Shown: positions 27,600 through 38,698 of the stretch, one piece after another | Layout: each line of letters begins with the position of its first letter | Position numbering within the stretch: position 1 is the first letter of the stretch | Source of the DNA: Microthyrium microscopicum | Lineage: Eukaryota; Ascomycota; Dothideomycetes; Microthyriales; Microthyriaceae | Length of the DNA: 64,000 nt | Assembly (NCBI GenBank): GCA_010405405.1 | Contig: MU004242.1 | Coordinates: forward strand, 100,748-164,747 | Direction of reading: 5' to 3' | Notes under the pieces: model-generated | What the model saw: the letters and a program-made list of their open reading frames with translations, nothing else | The model's database searches: none | What the model was told of the DNA's origin: nothing | Translations under genes and position numbers: made by a program

Positions 27600-28160
27600 G
27601 TTGACATAATCATGAAGGTTGCTGTCAGACATTGAATGCTGAAAGTGGTTGCCTACGATCTGCCTAGCAGGTTGCAAACAGCCAGGTGGATTGCACTGCA
27701 TTCTGAAGTGTTGATAGTACCGGATGTTTATGCAGGCTTCCAGAGACAGGAGTGCTGTTCGCCATATCGGTTGAGATGATCTTCCGTGTCCATACAATTG
27801 ATCAGATCGCCCTAGGAGGGCATCGGATGACCCATCGCTACATGCGGCGTTTTCAATCATGTCAGTGAGTCTTGACCCAATATTTGGGGTCTAGTCCATG
27901 CGCTTTCTATGTCTGGTCTCTCACCAAAGGACGGCGCCATACAAGGGGACGCAGTCATTAGGCATTGTTGCCAGATTTCCACATTACGGATAGCCTCTTG
28001 ACATCCAGCACTATCAGCACGTTGCATTCGAACTGTACAACACCGGAGGAGCAAAGAAGTACGCACTGCACCTAAAGAAGAGGATTTGGCGGATTGACAT
28101 AGCAAGGCTGTATTCCTAGGTGTGATATGGCGTTGTTCGTACAAGCCAAACAATTTGAGA
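27600..28160 (-). pseudogene. possible ankyrin-repeat gene relic
   Basis: Minus-strand pieces resemble ankyrin-repeat protein: TPRNTALLCQSAKSSSLGAV (the T-P/T-A-L...A pattern followed by a hydrophobic helix) and, in another frame further on, SAIHLAVCNLLG. The pieces lie in different frames without plausible introns between them, so if they were ever one gene it is broken. Short motif matches only. Confidence 0.25.
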
Positions 28161-28530
28161 TCAAAGAGTCAGCTTAAAGAATTCTTTTCCCATCTAGTCA
28201 GCAGCAAGATGCACGAAGCAATGCTTTCGAGGAAAACAAGTTTTTATTCGTTGGAAATTCGTTGGAGACGAAGCCGTGAAGTAGGACTTTCATCTGACAC
28301 TAGTCTCAATATAGTTAGATCAATGGCAACGCGACTTTTTAGCCACGCGACTTAAGCTCCACAACCAATAACGCGTTTTACAACTTCTACTCCTCCACCT
28401 TCAATCTCCAGCCATCCAATATCTCCAAAACCGTACGCTGCCCACGGTTTATTCTTTGATATTCCCACCAACAAGATACCAGTTATCCAAACACCAATTC
28501 TTACAATTCTTACAACAATCCTAAGCCATC

Positions 28531-30313
28531 ATGGCTGACACCGAGAAGAGTCAATGCGACATTCTCAAGTCCCAGATCAAGGACTGGGAACATAGCTTTA
28601 GAGCCACGAATGGCAACAAACCGGGCCGCAAAGACATCGGTGCTGATCCAAAAATCAGTATGTCTCTATATGTGCCCCAGGACCTCAGTCCATACTAACT
28701 GTCCACTAGAAGCACTATATGTCGAATACGAACAACTCAGAACCAAGACCAAGGCAGACCATCAATCTCGAAAGCGAAAGGCTACCGGTCACGAAAACTC
28801 GCCTGCTCCCAAGAAACACGATCAACACACCGCTGCCTTCCAAGGAACCCCTCCCAAACTCGACAATACATCCAAGCCCGAATCCTCTCGCAAGCGAAAA
28901 GCTACTGAAGTCCTCGAGTCCTCTACACCCAAGAAATCCAGCACGCGGCACACCTTCTCAACGCCGCAAAAACAACCGCAAGACGTTGAAAACTTCCCAG
29001 AATCACTCACACCCTGCCAATTCGAAGCCACACCCCAAAAAAATGGCATTCCCATAGGAATATTTGGTAAGACCACCGGGTGTGAAATCAAATTCCTGAC
29101 AACCTTCGCATTATGCTAAATAAGTGGTGGCTGCAATTGCGTTCGATGGCTCCCATCAGACGCGATGGCAGCTGGAACGTGTTTTATGGTTTCAGTCTTT
29201 TCGGCTTTATACTGACAGTTTGTAGATCACATCCCACCAGAACTCCTCACCGCCACACCAACGACCGCACGTATCGCCCTCGCAGCGCTGAATGGTAACA
29301 TCATTACCCGCACGCCGATCAAAAACGTCATCCCCGCCACTCCCACCACCAACCGTCGAAAGAATGAACGCACACCAATGTCCAGTGCTCGCCGCTTCAT
29401 GCTAGATCAGTTTGTCACACCCGGGCATCGTAAGAAGCGTTCCGAACAAACAACTCCCAGCTCGCTGGATAAACAATTCCAAACTCCCGCGTTCCTGAAA
29501 CGATATATCGAGCCACAGGCAGTCGAGGAAGAGGATGAGACAGTTATTCGGAGATTGCCTTGGCAAAGACCGCGGTATGGACGGTCGCTGAGCAGTATGA
29601 TCAAAGAGATGAGAGATAATGAGGAAGATAAAGCGGACCAGGAGTTGGATATTTTACGAGAACTGGAAGAAGAGGCAGAAAATCCTGGTCAAAAGCCAAA
29701 GCCAAAGAAAACGGTCATGTTTGAGGATATCACGCCAGTCAAGGAGACGCAAGAAGAGGAAGGTGGGCTTGATCAGGATGGATTCATTCCCTCTGCATTT
29801 GCAGATCAATTGAAACAAATTGATGATGAGGAAGCTGCTGCTGCTGAAAAATCTGGAGTACAGCGTAGAGTTTACAAGAAGAAGGGCTTAAAGCGACAAA
29901 CAAAGCGAGTGAATATGCGTCCTGTCCGAACTCGAGCAGCCAAACCCGCGGAAGTGGAACCTGTGGTTGACTCGGATGGCAGTGGAGACGAATCAGATGA
30001 GGTCATCCCGGAGACTCAACTTGACGATGAGCTTTTGGATGCAAGCTTTTTGGCCGAAGCTGGCGACGACGACGCAGATTTCGAGCCCTCAAATGGAAGT
30101 CCCAAGCCTACTCCTAGCACTATACAGCCATCGCCATCGCCAAAAGTGGCAGGCAAGAAGCAGAAGAATGCCGAAAAGGAAAGTGAAAAGACTGCGACGA
30201 AAAAGGCTGCTCCGAAAAAGAAGACTGCCGACCGCAACAACTATCGAAAACTCAAGATCAAGAGCAAGAACGCAAAACCGAAAGGACGCGGTGGTCGATT
30301 TGGACGTCGTTAA
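28531..30313 (+). CDS. SLD2: DNA replication regulator Sld2
   Basis: Initiation factor that, once phosphorylated by S-phase CDK, binds Dpb11 and helps load GINS and polymerase epsilon on the Mcm2-7 helicase. Exons 28531-28657, 28710-29066, 29226-30313 close to 523 residues. The Sld2 N-terminal signature spans the first intron: LKSQIKDWEHSFRATNGNKP, then DIGADPKI and KALYVEYEQLRTKTK. The middle is disordered and holds more than fifteen Ser/Thr-Pro sites, expected for a CDK target, many followed by Lys (STPKK, ATPQK). The C terminus has the conserved basic motifs GLKRQTKRVNMRPVRTR and NYRKLKIKSKN, then an RG-rich end (GRGGRFGRR). Divergent from the DUF3638 gene. High confidence. Confidence 0.93.
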
Positions 30314-30948
30314 AAATGAAAATTCGTCGATGGGAGCCATAAAAGTTGTTGGGAAATATTAGAATTCAGCGGAAATCTCTACTCCTTGCACTTTTACGGG
30401 CTCGAGTAGGGATTTTGAGTGGAACTCAATTGGGACCTTGGACTTGACATCGGACTGGGAGATATACTTCCACTGTCAACCATTATTGCTTCACGATTAA
30501 AAAAATTTGCATGGAAGGCCTCGAGATATTGCTACATTGCATCATTGCAAAGTGGAAGACATGACGCGTACACGAATTTAGCATTAGCGAGCGAGCATAC
30601 AATAGATGTTTTATTGGATATAAGTACTCAATCTTGTGTTTTCATTTGGCTGATCTCGTATACAGATTGCAGGTTTAACATGGACTTTTCTAACTCAGGA
30701 TTTTCAGATTCATGGTCGTTATTTATTTTCCCAGCTCGCATCTCCATCAACTACAAAGCCCAGCATACACTATGTACATTTCGTAGCGCTTTATCTATTG
30801 TCGAGGCCTCAAATCTTTACCAAACTATTGGACCAGATGGGGGTCAAAAAACCTCCCTCCATCCGAATCGTCATAGGAAACATATATTCAATGGAAGCGA
30901 CGTCCAAATGCTTGTAGTACTGAAACCATATACAAGCGAGAAACCCCA
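30314..30948. other. convergent intergenic
   Basis: 3' sequences of SLD2 (plus strand) and of the four-helix membrane protein (minus strand) face each other here. No gene, RNA or repeat recognised. Confidence 0.4.
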
Positions 30949-31491
30949 TCACCATTCCCACATCGTCTCATAAGGAAACTCCATCTTCTCCGGCACAAAC
31001 CCCCAATCCCCCTCCGTCCAGTCCATAAGCCTCACATACAGCCAACTAACACACAAGCTCCACCCATACAGGCAGCCAACCGCCACGGCCGCCCACACTA
31101 CACTGAACACCCAGTAGATGCACAAAGTAAGAATATACAAAAGAAACATACTAACACTCCAAATTCTTCGCTCCTCATCGGGAACCTCGCCAGTGACGTG
31201 GAAGAAGAACCAATCATGATATCTTGTATAGTACGTGCCTAGTGCCAGAATTGGGAAGATAATGGGAATGATAAGGATACGATTGCCTTGGATGCGGGTG
31301 CTATGGAGGTAGAAGGAGCGTGTGATGAGCCGGCGGAACGTCACGCAAAGTACTTGGGCAGTGCCGATGAGGAGGAGGAAGGCTGTGAAGGATTGGAGGA
31401 CGAGCCATTGGGTTAGTTGCGGGAGGGTCATTTCGCGGATGGAGGAGCGCCAGGGAAGTTGGATTGTGATTGTAGGCCTGGAAAATGACAT
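30949..31491 (-). CDS. hypothetical four-helix membrane protein
   Basis: Intronless 180-residue protein, not recognised. About four hydrophobic segments: near residues 28-50 (WLVLQSFTAFLLLIGTAQVL), 70-88 (ILIIPIIFPILALGTYY), 112-132 (SMFLLYILTLCIYWVFSVVW) and 132-152 (AAVAVGCLYGWSLCVSWLY), ending in an acidic, aromatic tail (DWTEGDWGFVPEKMEF). No signal cleavage site. First of three small membrane proteins on the same strand at 30.9-33.6 kb; the gaps of 0.7-0.8 kb argue for separate promoters. Function unknown. Confidence 0.65.
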   Translation of the reverse strand: MSFSRPTITIQLPWRSSIREMTLPQLTQWLVLQSFTAFLLLIGTAQVLCVTFRRLITRSFYLHSTRIQGNRILIIPIIFPILALGTYYTRYHDWFFFHVTGEVPDEERRIWSVSMFLLYILTLCIYWVFSVVWAAVAVGCLYGWSLCVSWLYVRLMDWTEGDWGFVPEKMEFPYETMWEW

Positions 31492-32267
31492 AATGGCGTT
31501 TGTGACGATATGGGTGAGCTGGATCTATAGGGATTTCGGGTAAATTTTTGGTTTGCGCGATAGGAAGCTGCAGAGTACATGAGACTGCATTTACAAATGG
31601 GTTGTGAAAGCAGGTGCTGAGAACGGTCTTGTAGCAGTTGGCCTGTAAGTTCGTTTGGAGTTGTTCTGAAATGATGGCTTTGTTCAGATTTGATAGGAAA
31701 GACATTGTCTGAACTATCTATGGACACAGCGCATAGCGCAAAGTCACCGTCTTATGACTTAATGAGATAATTAGATACACTTCTTGCGATCTTTCGCCAG
31801 TTATTCTATCAGAGCCAAGCATGGAGGACGGAAGGTTCTACATTCAATCTCTCGGCGACAAAATGCTGTTATAGTTGTCCTCCCAGTTTACAACCTCAGG
31901 TCCCGCAGCTTGAATAATGGTCCTGACAGGATTCGCATGAAATGTCTCCTTGTTTTCACAGAATCAATCAGCTCAAACACTCACCAAGGATCGGCTTAGA
32001 ACTAGATCAGAGCGAAGACTCGCCATAACGCGGTAGAAAATTAATAACGCACGTGTTATATACCGCTACAGTTCATCTTGGACTTATGAGTAAGAACACG
32101 ACGAATGCGATGAATAGTAAGTTCCAATCGGGTTGTATTCATCAATCAAGAGAACATTGAGTGGTATTTGGGTAAAAATACTTGATTGTATTGTCGTCAT
32201 TTTCTACATATTTAAACCTGGACACCAACACTACCCTCCAACGCTACACCTAACACACCATCAACCC
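31492..32267. other. intergenic
   Basis: AT-rich spacer between the first two small membrane-protein genes. No coding frame accepted; nothing else recognised. Confidence 0.35.
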
Positions 32268-32621
32268 CTAGCCTCTATAATAACGGAAAGCGTCGCACTC
32301 GAAATTGGTGAACCCACGGCACATTGGCCCATACTTGATAACCTGACGGTCATCATAAGGTAACTGGTTGAGGTAGAACACGAAGTAGAAGATGCCGAGG
32401 TATCCCACCCACAAGCAGCCAATTGCCCGAGTGATTAGAGTCGAAGGAAAATGGCCAGTGTTGAAGATTGAGAGTGCGGTAATGGCCATGAGAAGTTTGA
32501 GAGCAGTGAAGGCTAGGCCATGGAATGGAGTGAGCCACATGTAGAGTGTAGAGACGAGGACGACTGGAAGCATGATTTTGCGCCAGAGAGATGCCATCTC
32601 TGCGCTGAATTGAGAGGCCAT
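32268..32621 (-). CDS. hypothetical three-helix membrane protein
   Basis: Intronless 117-residue protein, not recognised. Hydrophobic segments near residues 16-34 (IMLPVVLVSTLYMWL), 36-55 (LAFTALKLLMAITALSIF) and 65-85 (AIGCLWVGYLGIFYFVFYL), then a short polar tail with two cysteines (GPMCRGFTNFECDAFRYY). A second in-frame Met at codon 9 could also be the start. Middle member of the small membrane-protein group; I see no clear sequence relation to its neighbours. Confidence 0.6.
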   Translation of the reverse strand: MASQFSAEMASLWRKIMLPVVLVSTLYMWLTPFHGLAFTALKLLMAITALSIFNTGHFPSTLITRAIGCLWVGYLGIFYFVFYLNQLPYDDRQVIKYGPMCRGFTNFECDAFRYYRG

Positions 32622-33284
32622 GAGGAAGGTCGTTTTCGTAAGTGGCAGAAAGACTTTGGTTCGTCGATCAGTCGGTAGAGAAATGCCGTTGGGGACGCAG
32701 TGTTTGTGGATTTGGAGGTTGGAGGATGGTAATTGGCATATTGAAGAGTAGTCTGCTACATGTACATAACGACTCTTGGTAATAAGTTTTGGTGAATGCT
32801 CTGGGAGGTGTGCTCAAGTGAATTGTTCTGGAACTAGTGTACTTGAGGTGTCGTCTATCAATGTCTTGACTTGGAAGCAACACAGGGCTGTTCGCGATTA
32901 ATGGATCCAAAGGAGACAAAGCCTTTGTTTCGAGCGCGACAAAGGGGAAGAAGTTTATAGATCATTAGACTCTAGCATGAGCGATACCAAAATCTGAAGT
33001 TGTCTAACTAGAAATGGTCAAGGTTCACGATTTAAGGAAGAACGTCACGTTGCAAGATTGGAAATTATGTTAAAGTTCAAATATGTTAAATTTGAGGATA
33101 AGACTTTAAATTTTCCTGAACGCCTAGACAAAAGAAATGCAGAGCGGTACTTAGAAAATGGTTACTAGGATTCTAGTAGAGATTGTTGAAGTAACAAAAG
33201 AAATTGGGTTAACGAGCATTACCTGGAGAACTAAGTTCCAGGTTCTTGACAAGAGTTTTTGGTGTGTGAGCCATATGATGATAC
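32622..33284. other. intergenic
   Basis: AT-rich spacer upstream of the three-helix protein gene and downstream of the glycoprotein-like gene. No gene seen. Confidence 0.35.
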
Positions 33285-33620
33285 TTACACCTGGGAAGCT
33301 TCAGCTGCTGCAGCTCTGCGGGCTTTGCGGGCATGGTGTCTTTCTATGCAGATCCACATGCTGACTGGAGAAGACATACAGCAGAGCGCCATTAGAGAGT
33401 AGACCACAACTACAGCGATGACTACTGGGAGCCATCCCCAGATGTCGGAGTGGTTACCAGCGTCATTTGCGGTGGTGCTGGAGGAGTTACTGGCCATGGA
33501 GACGTTACCAACGATGGTAGAGTTACCAACGAGAGTGGAATTACCAGGCATGGTGGAGTTGGCGCACAGGATTGGGTTGATCGCAGCTCGGAGCAAAGCA
33601 GTTCCGTTGACGCAAGGCAT
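33285..33620 (-). CDS. small single-pass membrane protein rich in N-glycosylation sites
   Basis: 111-residue protein, not recognised. The first half carries seven N-x-S/T sequons in a repeat-like run (PGNSTLVGNSTIVGNVS), followed by one strong transmembrane helix (WLPVVIAVVVVYSLMALCCM) and a short basic, Ala-rich tail (ERHHARKARRAAAAEA). No cleavable signal peptide, so a type III topology with the glycosylated end outside is likely. A consensus donor GTAAGTAT at 33288-33281 (read on the minus strand) just before the stop could splice to a short second exon and change the last residues. Third of the neighbouring small membrane proteins. Confidence 0.55.
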   Translation of the reverse strand: MPCVNGTALLRAAINPILCANSTMPGNSTLVGNSTIVGNVSMASNSSSTTANDAGNHSDIWGWLPVVIAVVVVYSLMALCCMSSPVSMWICIERHHARKARRAAAAEASQV

Positions 33621-35534
33621 TGCGGAGGATGGTATGTTGTTGTTGTTTTTTGTTGGTAGTGGAGCTCGGCTTGATAGAAGGCTTGAAAAAGTTTAAACTT
33701 GGGAGGCAACCTTATGATATTACTGTTGTAATAATTGCCGCGAAAGCTAACTGATTTGATGTTTCTTCTAACTCTCAGATTTGAGGCCTATGAATGCTTT
33801 CCTGGCATCAATGCTGAAAGGCTTCCAACATCATCCCTCGAGACCCAGCCTAAAGTATGGTAATGGCCGAGTTCATTTTAGGCTACATCAGAGGTTTTGT
33901 CTTCTCAAAATACAGGGTCATTGTATTTGGCCATCAATGGTATTGTTGCTAACAAAGAAATCGATGAAGCATTAGCGGTGGCCACCATCTTTCTGAGAGT
34001 TATTTCTCTGTTTCTCAAGTATGGTTTAAATGGATTTGACAGTTTTTCACTTGAGCAGAATTACAGACATTCAAAATGGTGATATCACCTAGTTATGTCT
34101 TTCTTTCATATGGAATGCTCCTAAGGCTGCGAATTGAATTGCCCGTTGTATAAGTCCTTTGAACCCTGATTGCAGTTCTGTAGCATTTATAATCTTATTT
34201 GCAAATCCCTGGCAAACAATCTTGGCTATCCTGTGCCAGCCTTAAGGAGCCTTCGATTTCACTGATCCGATATGCCGTCCACATCACAGCAAGGGAAACT
34301 CAGAGAAAAGCACACAACCACTCATTAGTTTAGTGTTCTTGTCCTACCTTCAGGCTTTCTGAAAAGAATTTTCAGATATGTGGTCACTGACAAGGCTGAA
34401 AAGATGGGACAAGGCTGATGGCAAGGCTGAAAACCGATTTCGTGGAAAGTGGAGATTTTGATGTGCAGAGATATTCGTTAGACGAGGGTCCAGGCTTCCA
34501 AAGATCTATAATATTGAGGAAAAACTAATTATAAGCTTGCAAGCATAACTCTTTCAATGAATATGAAGGTTTCTAATCTCACAGCCTTGCTGGAGTGTTG
34601 GGTGGTGTTGGTAGCTATGGGGAGCTGGAAGGCACGACAGCTCTCGTTTAGATACTGACGAAGGCAATCTTCGTTCAAACTCTCTTACAATCAAGGTTGT
34701 AATTCAAACCTTGGACTTTCTTCTTTCACAGCAAAATTCTGCGTTTCTTGTCTCAGGTTTCCTCATCGTCATTTTAGATCTTGACATGACGACAGTGCCG
34801 TATCGCCTTTTGACGCAGGTTAGCCCCTGGAAATGACGAATATCCGTAGTACATGCTTTCCCATGATAGAAATATAGTACTTTAAATATCTTTCCGCGAT
34901 CATTGTGTCCCAAGGTCCTGTCAAAACAGGAGAGGAAGAGGTAGACGACGATAAAGTTTGTCTAGCGGAACGGGCCGGTGGACTTTAACCATAATAGGAA
35001 AAGCGGGTGAACATCCAGCGGCCAGTTGGCGCTAAAATGGCAGTGCCAACTGGGCTCGAGTTCAGCCATCTTAAGCTCCCTTGTTTTCGGTCTGATATGC
35101 ATCTTCATGAATTTTGACTGGTCCTCTCCTCGGTCAGTTAACCAGTTGGACCTAAAATTGCAGTGCAAGAGTCAGCTCTCAATGAGTATCAGGATGCGCG
35201 GGTAAGACTTTGTCGCATCCAGTCAGCCGAAACTAGAAAATATATGAACCAGCAGATGCAAAATCTTCAGTGCAATTTTTGGCAGTAAGCTCTGGACCTT
35301 GAGTTCCTTTAATCCTCTGGAAACAATGGTGTTTGCCCTCGTCCACAGATCTCCAATAGCATAGCCCGCTCAGATCGGTGTCCTGATAGGCTCGCTGCTC
35401 ACAGCCATAGGTGGTCACGGCGATCTACAACGAATGCAGTAGCAATCGCTTGTCAACTGCCAAGACAAGTATCATTCAAATAAAAGACAAAAATCATCGT
35501 TACTCTTTCATTTGCACCCTAAAGTAAACCCCAT
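33621..35534. other. long intergenic with inverted and diverged direct repeats
   Basis: Almost 2 kb with no accepted gene. Between 35019 and 35170 a motif of about 25 bp (CCAGTTGG..CTAAAAT.GCAGTGC) occurs twice as a diverged direct repeat. The first copy forms a perfect 9-bp inverted repeat. The remainder is AT-rich and featureless. Confidence 0.4.
35022..35053. repeat. 9-bp inverted repeat (stem-loop)
   Basis: CCAGTTGGC at 35022-35030 and GCCAACTGG at 35045-35053 are perfect reverse complements around a 14-base spacer. A diverged direct copy of the left arm and spacer lies at 35142-35166. It could be a remnant of a small inverted-repeat element or a regulatory hairpin; no target-site duplication was found. 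Confidence 0.45.
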
Positions 35535-36749
35535 CTAATTAACGGGCGTCTGACAGAAATCCGGGCCTCCATCCGTCGCCGCACAGTACTCATAACAATC
35601 ATCCGGCAAATCCTTCGGATCAACATTCAAATTCCAACAATAATCCTCGAACGCCTGATCAGGCACAATGATCACCGTCGGCTGGCCTCCCGTCGGTTGT
35701 GGCTGTGGATCCTGCTGCCAGGGAGGCGGTTGGCTCGCAGTGACGGTTACAGGATCCCAAGCAGGTTGGCTCGTATACCACGGATCAGGAACGTAGGATG
35801 TCACCGTAGGCGCTGGATTCCATCCGCCACCGCCACCGAAGTAAGGTGGTGGAATGGGCACGACGATGGGGATGGGGACGATTTCGGGGATTATGCCTTG
35901 GTTTCCTGTTAGAAATAACATTTCAAGGGGACAGCGTTTAGCCAACACAACACTTGAGCAAACACTACTCTGTTGAAATGCTACATTGTATAATCTCATC
36001 ATTGTAACATCTCAGTAGAGTACCAGCTTGCTCAAGCCTGTTCGATAATTTTGCACAGGAAGATTCTTACGGGGTGCTGTGGCATAAGGCTCCCAGGAGG
36101 TGCGTGTTTGCGTTCGCCAGGAAGTTTCTGTGCGGTAATTCGTTGTCGTGTATGGCGGAGGTCTGTTGATTATTGTGCTGGTGTGCGTTGGGCGTGTGAC
36201 CGTGATTGGACGGGTTGTCGTTGGGCGGTAAGTGTGCGTGATATCGCGAGTGGTGGTTCGCGGTGGGCGGGGATGGTCAATGGTACTGCGAGAGGTGCTT
36301 CGAGAAGTGCTCCAACCGGGATCGCCGCGAGAAGTGGTGCGCGTGCTCCATGTTGAAGTGTAGCGAGTACTGGAGGTATGTGATGGTTCCCATCCACCGC
36401 CACGCGAAGACGTAGGAGTGAAGCGGCTAGTAGAACTGTACGGCGGCGTGTAATGGCTGGTTGGCGCAGTGTAATGCGAGGTAGACGAGTAGTGAGTGCT
36501 TGTTGGGCGGAAAGTTTCGCGCGGAGGAGTTTGACGAGTCTCACGTGGCGGTGGTGCTCTGGTCTCTCGCGGGGGAGGGGCTCTGGTCTCTCGAGCAGGA
36601 GCAGGCGCTTGATGGCTAGCTGGTGGTGGTTGAGCTGCCTCGCTGAGCTCTATGTCTGCAATGTCTGCCACATCTGCCTCGGCATCAATAGCAAGAGAGT
36701 TGACCGCGGCAGCAGAGCCCAGAAGCAAAAGTAAGAACCTAGGCTTCAT
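35535..36749 (-). CDS. Thr/Pro-rich secreted or cell-wall protein
   Basis: Two exons (36071-36749, 35535-35905; intron of 165 nt with a TTCTAACAG end) close to 349 residues. The start is a signal peptide (RFLLLLLGSAAAVNSLA). Next comes a short repeat of RETRAPPP units, then a long Ser/Thr/Tyr/Arg-rich stretch (STSHYTAPTSHYTPPYSST, TTRPITVTRPTHTST) likely to be heavily O-mannosylated, then a Gly/Pro-rich segment. The ordered C-terminal tail has four cysteines (DYCWNLNV...DDCYEYCAAT...DFC). No GPI signal at the C terminus. This fits a secreted or wall-associated mucin-like protein; no enzyme domain. Confidence 0.8.
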
Positions 36750-37581
36750 CGTGGCGTTTGAAGGAGCGACTGATAGAAAGAACAGCTAAAAGAGTGTATG
36801 GACGTCAGTTTCTGGGAACCCCCTCGAGGACATCACTGCTCTTTATCGAGACGGCTATGGCTACCAGCTTGCGCAAGAGGTCATTATCCACAGACCTCGA
36901 GTTGCTCGTAACTCCCATGAGAAAATCAACGTAAACTCGCCAAGCACCCGGATCTAGACCTGACAAGTGGTGGCATCTCGTTGTTATCGCAAGGGGATCT
37001 ACGGTTGACGCTAGCATTGAGATGAGCTTGAAATGAGGTTAATTAGCCTCAACCTGACAAACCGGGGCAATGATCAGCCAGTAGCCAGGGGTAATTTACT
37101 ATAGCATTTGACGTGTGAGGTAGCGTCAATTTGTCTGCCTTTTTGGGGTCCAGGCGATAGAGATGGCGTTAATGCCCTAGGTGGGCGAGCTTTTCATAGG
37201 ATAGGGGTCGACAGTAAGGTCTATTCGAGATTAGGTCGTTGAGTTTGGCACAAGACGTGAAACCCTGTATCGGATCCTTCAAAATAGAAAAGGCAAGAAG
37301 AGCGAATTGTTGGCAGAGACTTGCGGATTCCTGCTCTGCATTGGGACATATTAATGATGCGACACAGATTCGAAGGATTTCCAGAGCCGAGCAAGTTTTT
37401 CAATATTAGATTCATTGAGTTAACATGGTGGTATCTTGCCTGAACGCCGAAGTACGTTATGCACCCCTTTCGCTGATATGCTCCAGACTTTATAAACCGC
37501 CTGTATTCAAAACGCCTTTCAATGCATGATTTTCAACAGACATCCAAATGGAAAGTCCTATGAATTTGTTGGTCCAGCAAA
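36750..37581. other. intergenic
   Basis: Contains a minus-strand open frame of 70 codons (36805-37017; LLRKLVAIAVSIKSSDV) with coding-like composition but no recognisable family, no partner exon and no clear start support. Otherwise the promoter of the Thr/Pro-rich gene and the 3' flank of RPB5. Confidence 0.35.
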
Positions 37582-38381
37582 TTACTGGCAGGTTCGATAA
37601 GTCGCGTAACGACCAGCAGTAACAGAGGCGCGAATAATCTTGACAATGTCTCCGCGACGCAGAGCCAAATAGCGCGCAACTGGATCTTCTTTGAGGATAC
37701 GAGGGAGCTGATTGTGTTTGAGACGATAACGCTCAAGTAGAGCTTGCTTCTCTTCTGGGCTCAGCATGATATGCTTAGGAACAAGCTCATGTTGAGTGAT
37801 GTTGACAATAAGATCCGTCTCTTCAAAGAGCTCCATGACTTTAGGAAATGTTGCCTGGGCAATCTTGTGGCAGGCGCTACTAACGGAGACTGCGGTGACA
37901 AGAATTCCAGAATATACGCTGTTTTGTTCCATAGTATGGGCGAAGTTGCGGACAGTCTTGACTCCGATCTGGGTATCGCCATTAAATTCCACCCGGATGG
38001 TGCCAATCTCGGGCTCCTTCTTGTTGCCGTGCCGGTCGGACTTTGTATATCTCGCGATCATTTCTAGAGATGGTTTGAGAGTGTAGGCCATGTGGTTGCG
38101 ACTGGTAACAATTAGTATCAGACGCGTTCTGCGAACGGAATGTACCTACTCAATCTCGATATTTTCTCCGGCAGGACCATGAAAGCGGGCGCGAAAGTCA
38201 TCAAGAGAGACTTCGACTTCTTCTTCAAGTATTTCGTAGCCCTTGATTCAAGTTAGCTACGATACAAGTCGACGTGTTCACGGTGAGAGCGTACGCGATC
38301 CCTCAACATCTGACGAGTAGTACGCCATATGCGCCAGAGGCGGACAGTCTCTTTCGATGCTGGAGCAATTGAATCTGCCAT
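37582..38381 (-). CDS. RPB5: RNA polymerases I, II and III subunit RPABC1 (Rpb5)
   Basis: Shared subunit of the three nuclear RNA polymerases, located in the lower jaw that grips downstream DNA. Exons 38295-38381, 38150-38241, 37582-38101 close to 232 residues (yeast 215). The N-terminal half reads [31 protein letters not shown] across the first intron. The highly conserved C-terminal domain is complete: HELVPKHIMLSPEEKQALLE, RYRLKHNQLPRILKEDPVAR, YLALRRGDIVKIIR and the terminal YATYRTCQ. The start at 38381 was chosen because it opens the conserved region and gives the normal length. Divergent from PPM1 with about 320 bases between start codons, probably a shared promoter. Confidence 0.97.
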
Positions 38382-38698
38382 TTTGATATCTCGTGTAGTC
38401 GTATTAGGATGGTGGTATAAGGAGGGATTCGAGATGAGGCTATGCCTTGGGGGAAACGTAGAAGAGGCTCTTGAGTCTTTCACTTGACAAGGTGAAGCTT
38501 AGGAATTCGACGGAGTCAAAGATTTTCCATTCCGCAGGGCCAAAGCTTTTGAAGGTGACAAGGAAGATGCGCCATGCTTTTGGTGGGGCTAGATATGCAG
38601 GAGGTTTGCGCGGGAACTAACCACAAAGAGCCTAGTTTTGTTGAAGCTTAACATCATCGGAATTGGCGGTTTCTCAACACCAAAAGTTCACGAACACA

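Larger units (their letters stand above)
27213..28530. other. divergent intergenic with GA microsatellite
   Basis: Spacer between the divergent DUF3638 and SLD2 genes. It holds a GA-rich purine tract at about 27264-27296 and a possible relic of an ankyrin-type gene (27600-28160, minus). The last 150 bases before SLD2 are CT/CA-rich, typical of a leader. Confidence 0.45.

Noticed and set aside
36805-37017. 70-codon minus-strand frame as a gene
   Set aside because: Composition is plausible, but there is no family match, no partner exons and no start evidence; too weak to call.
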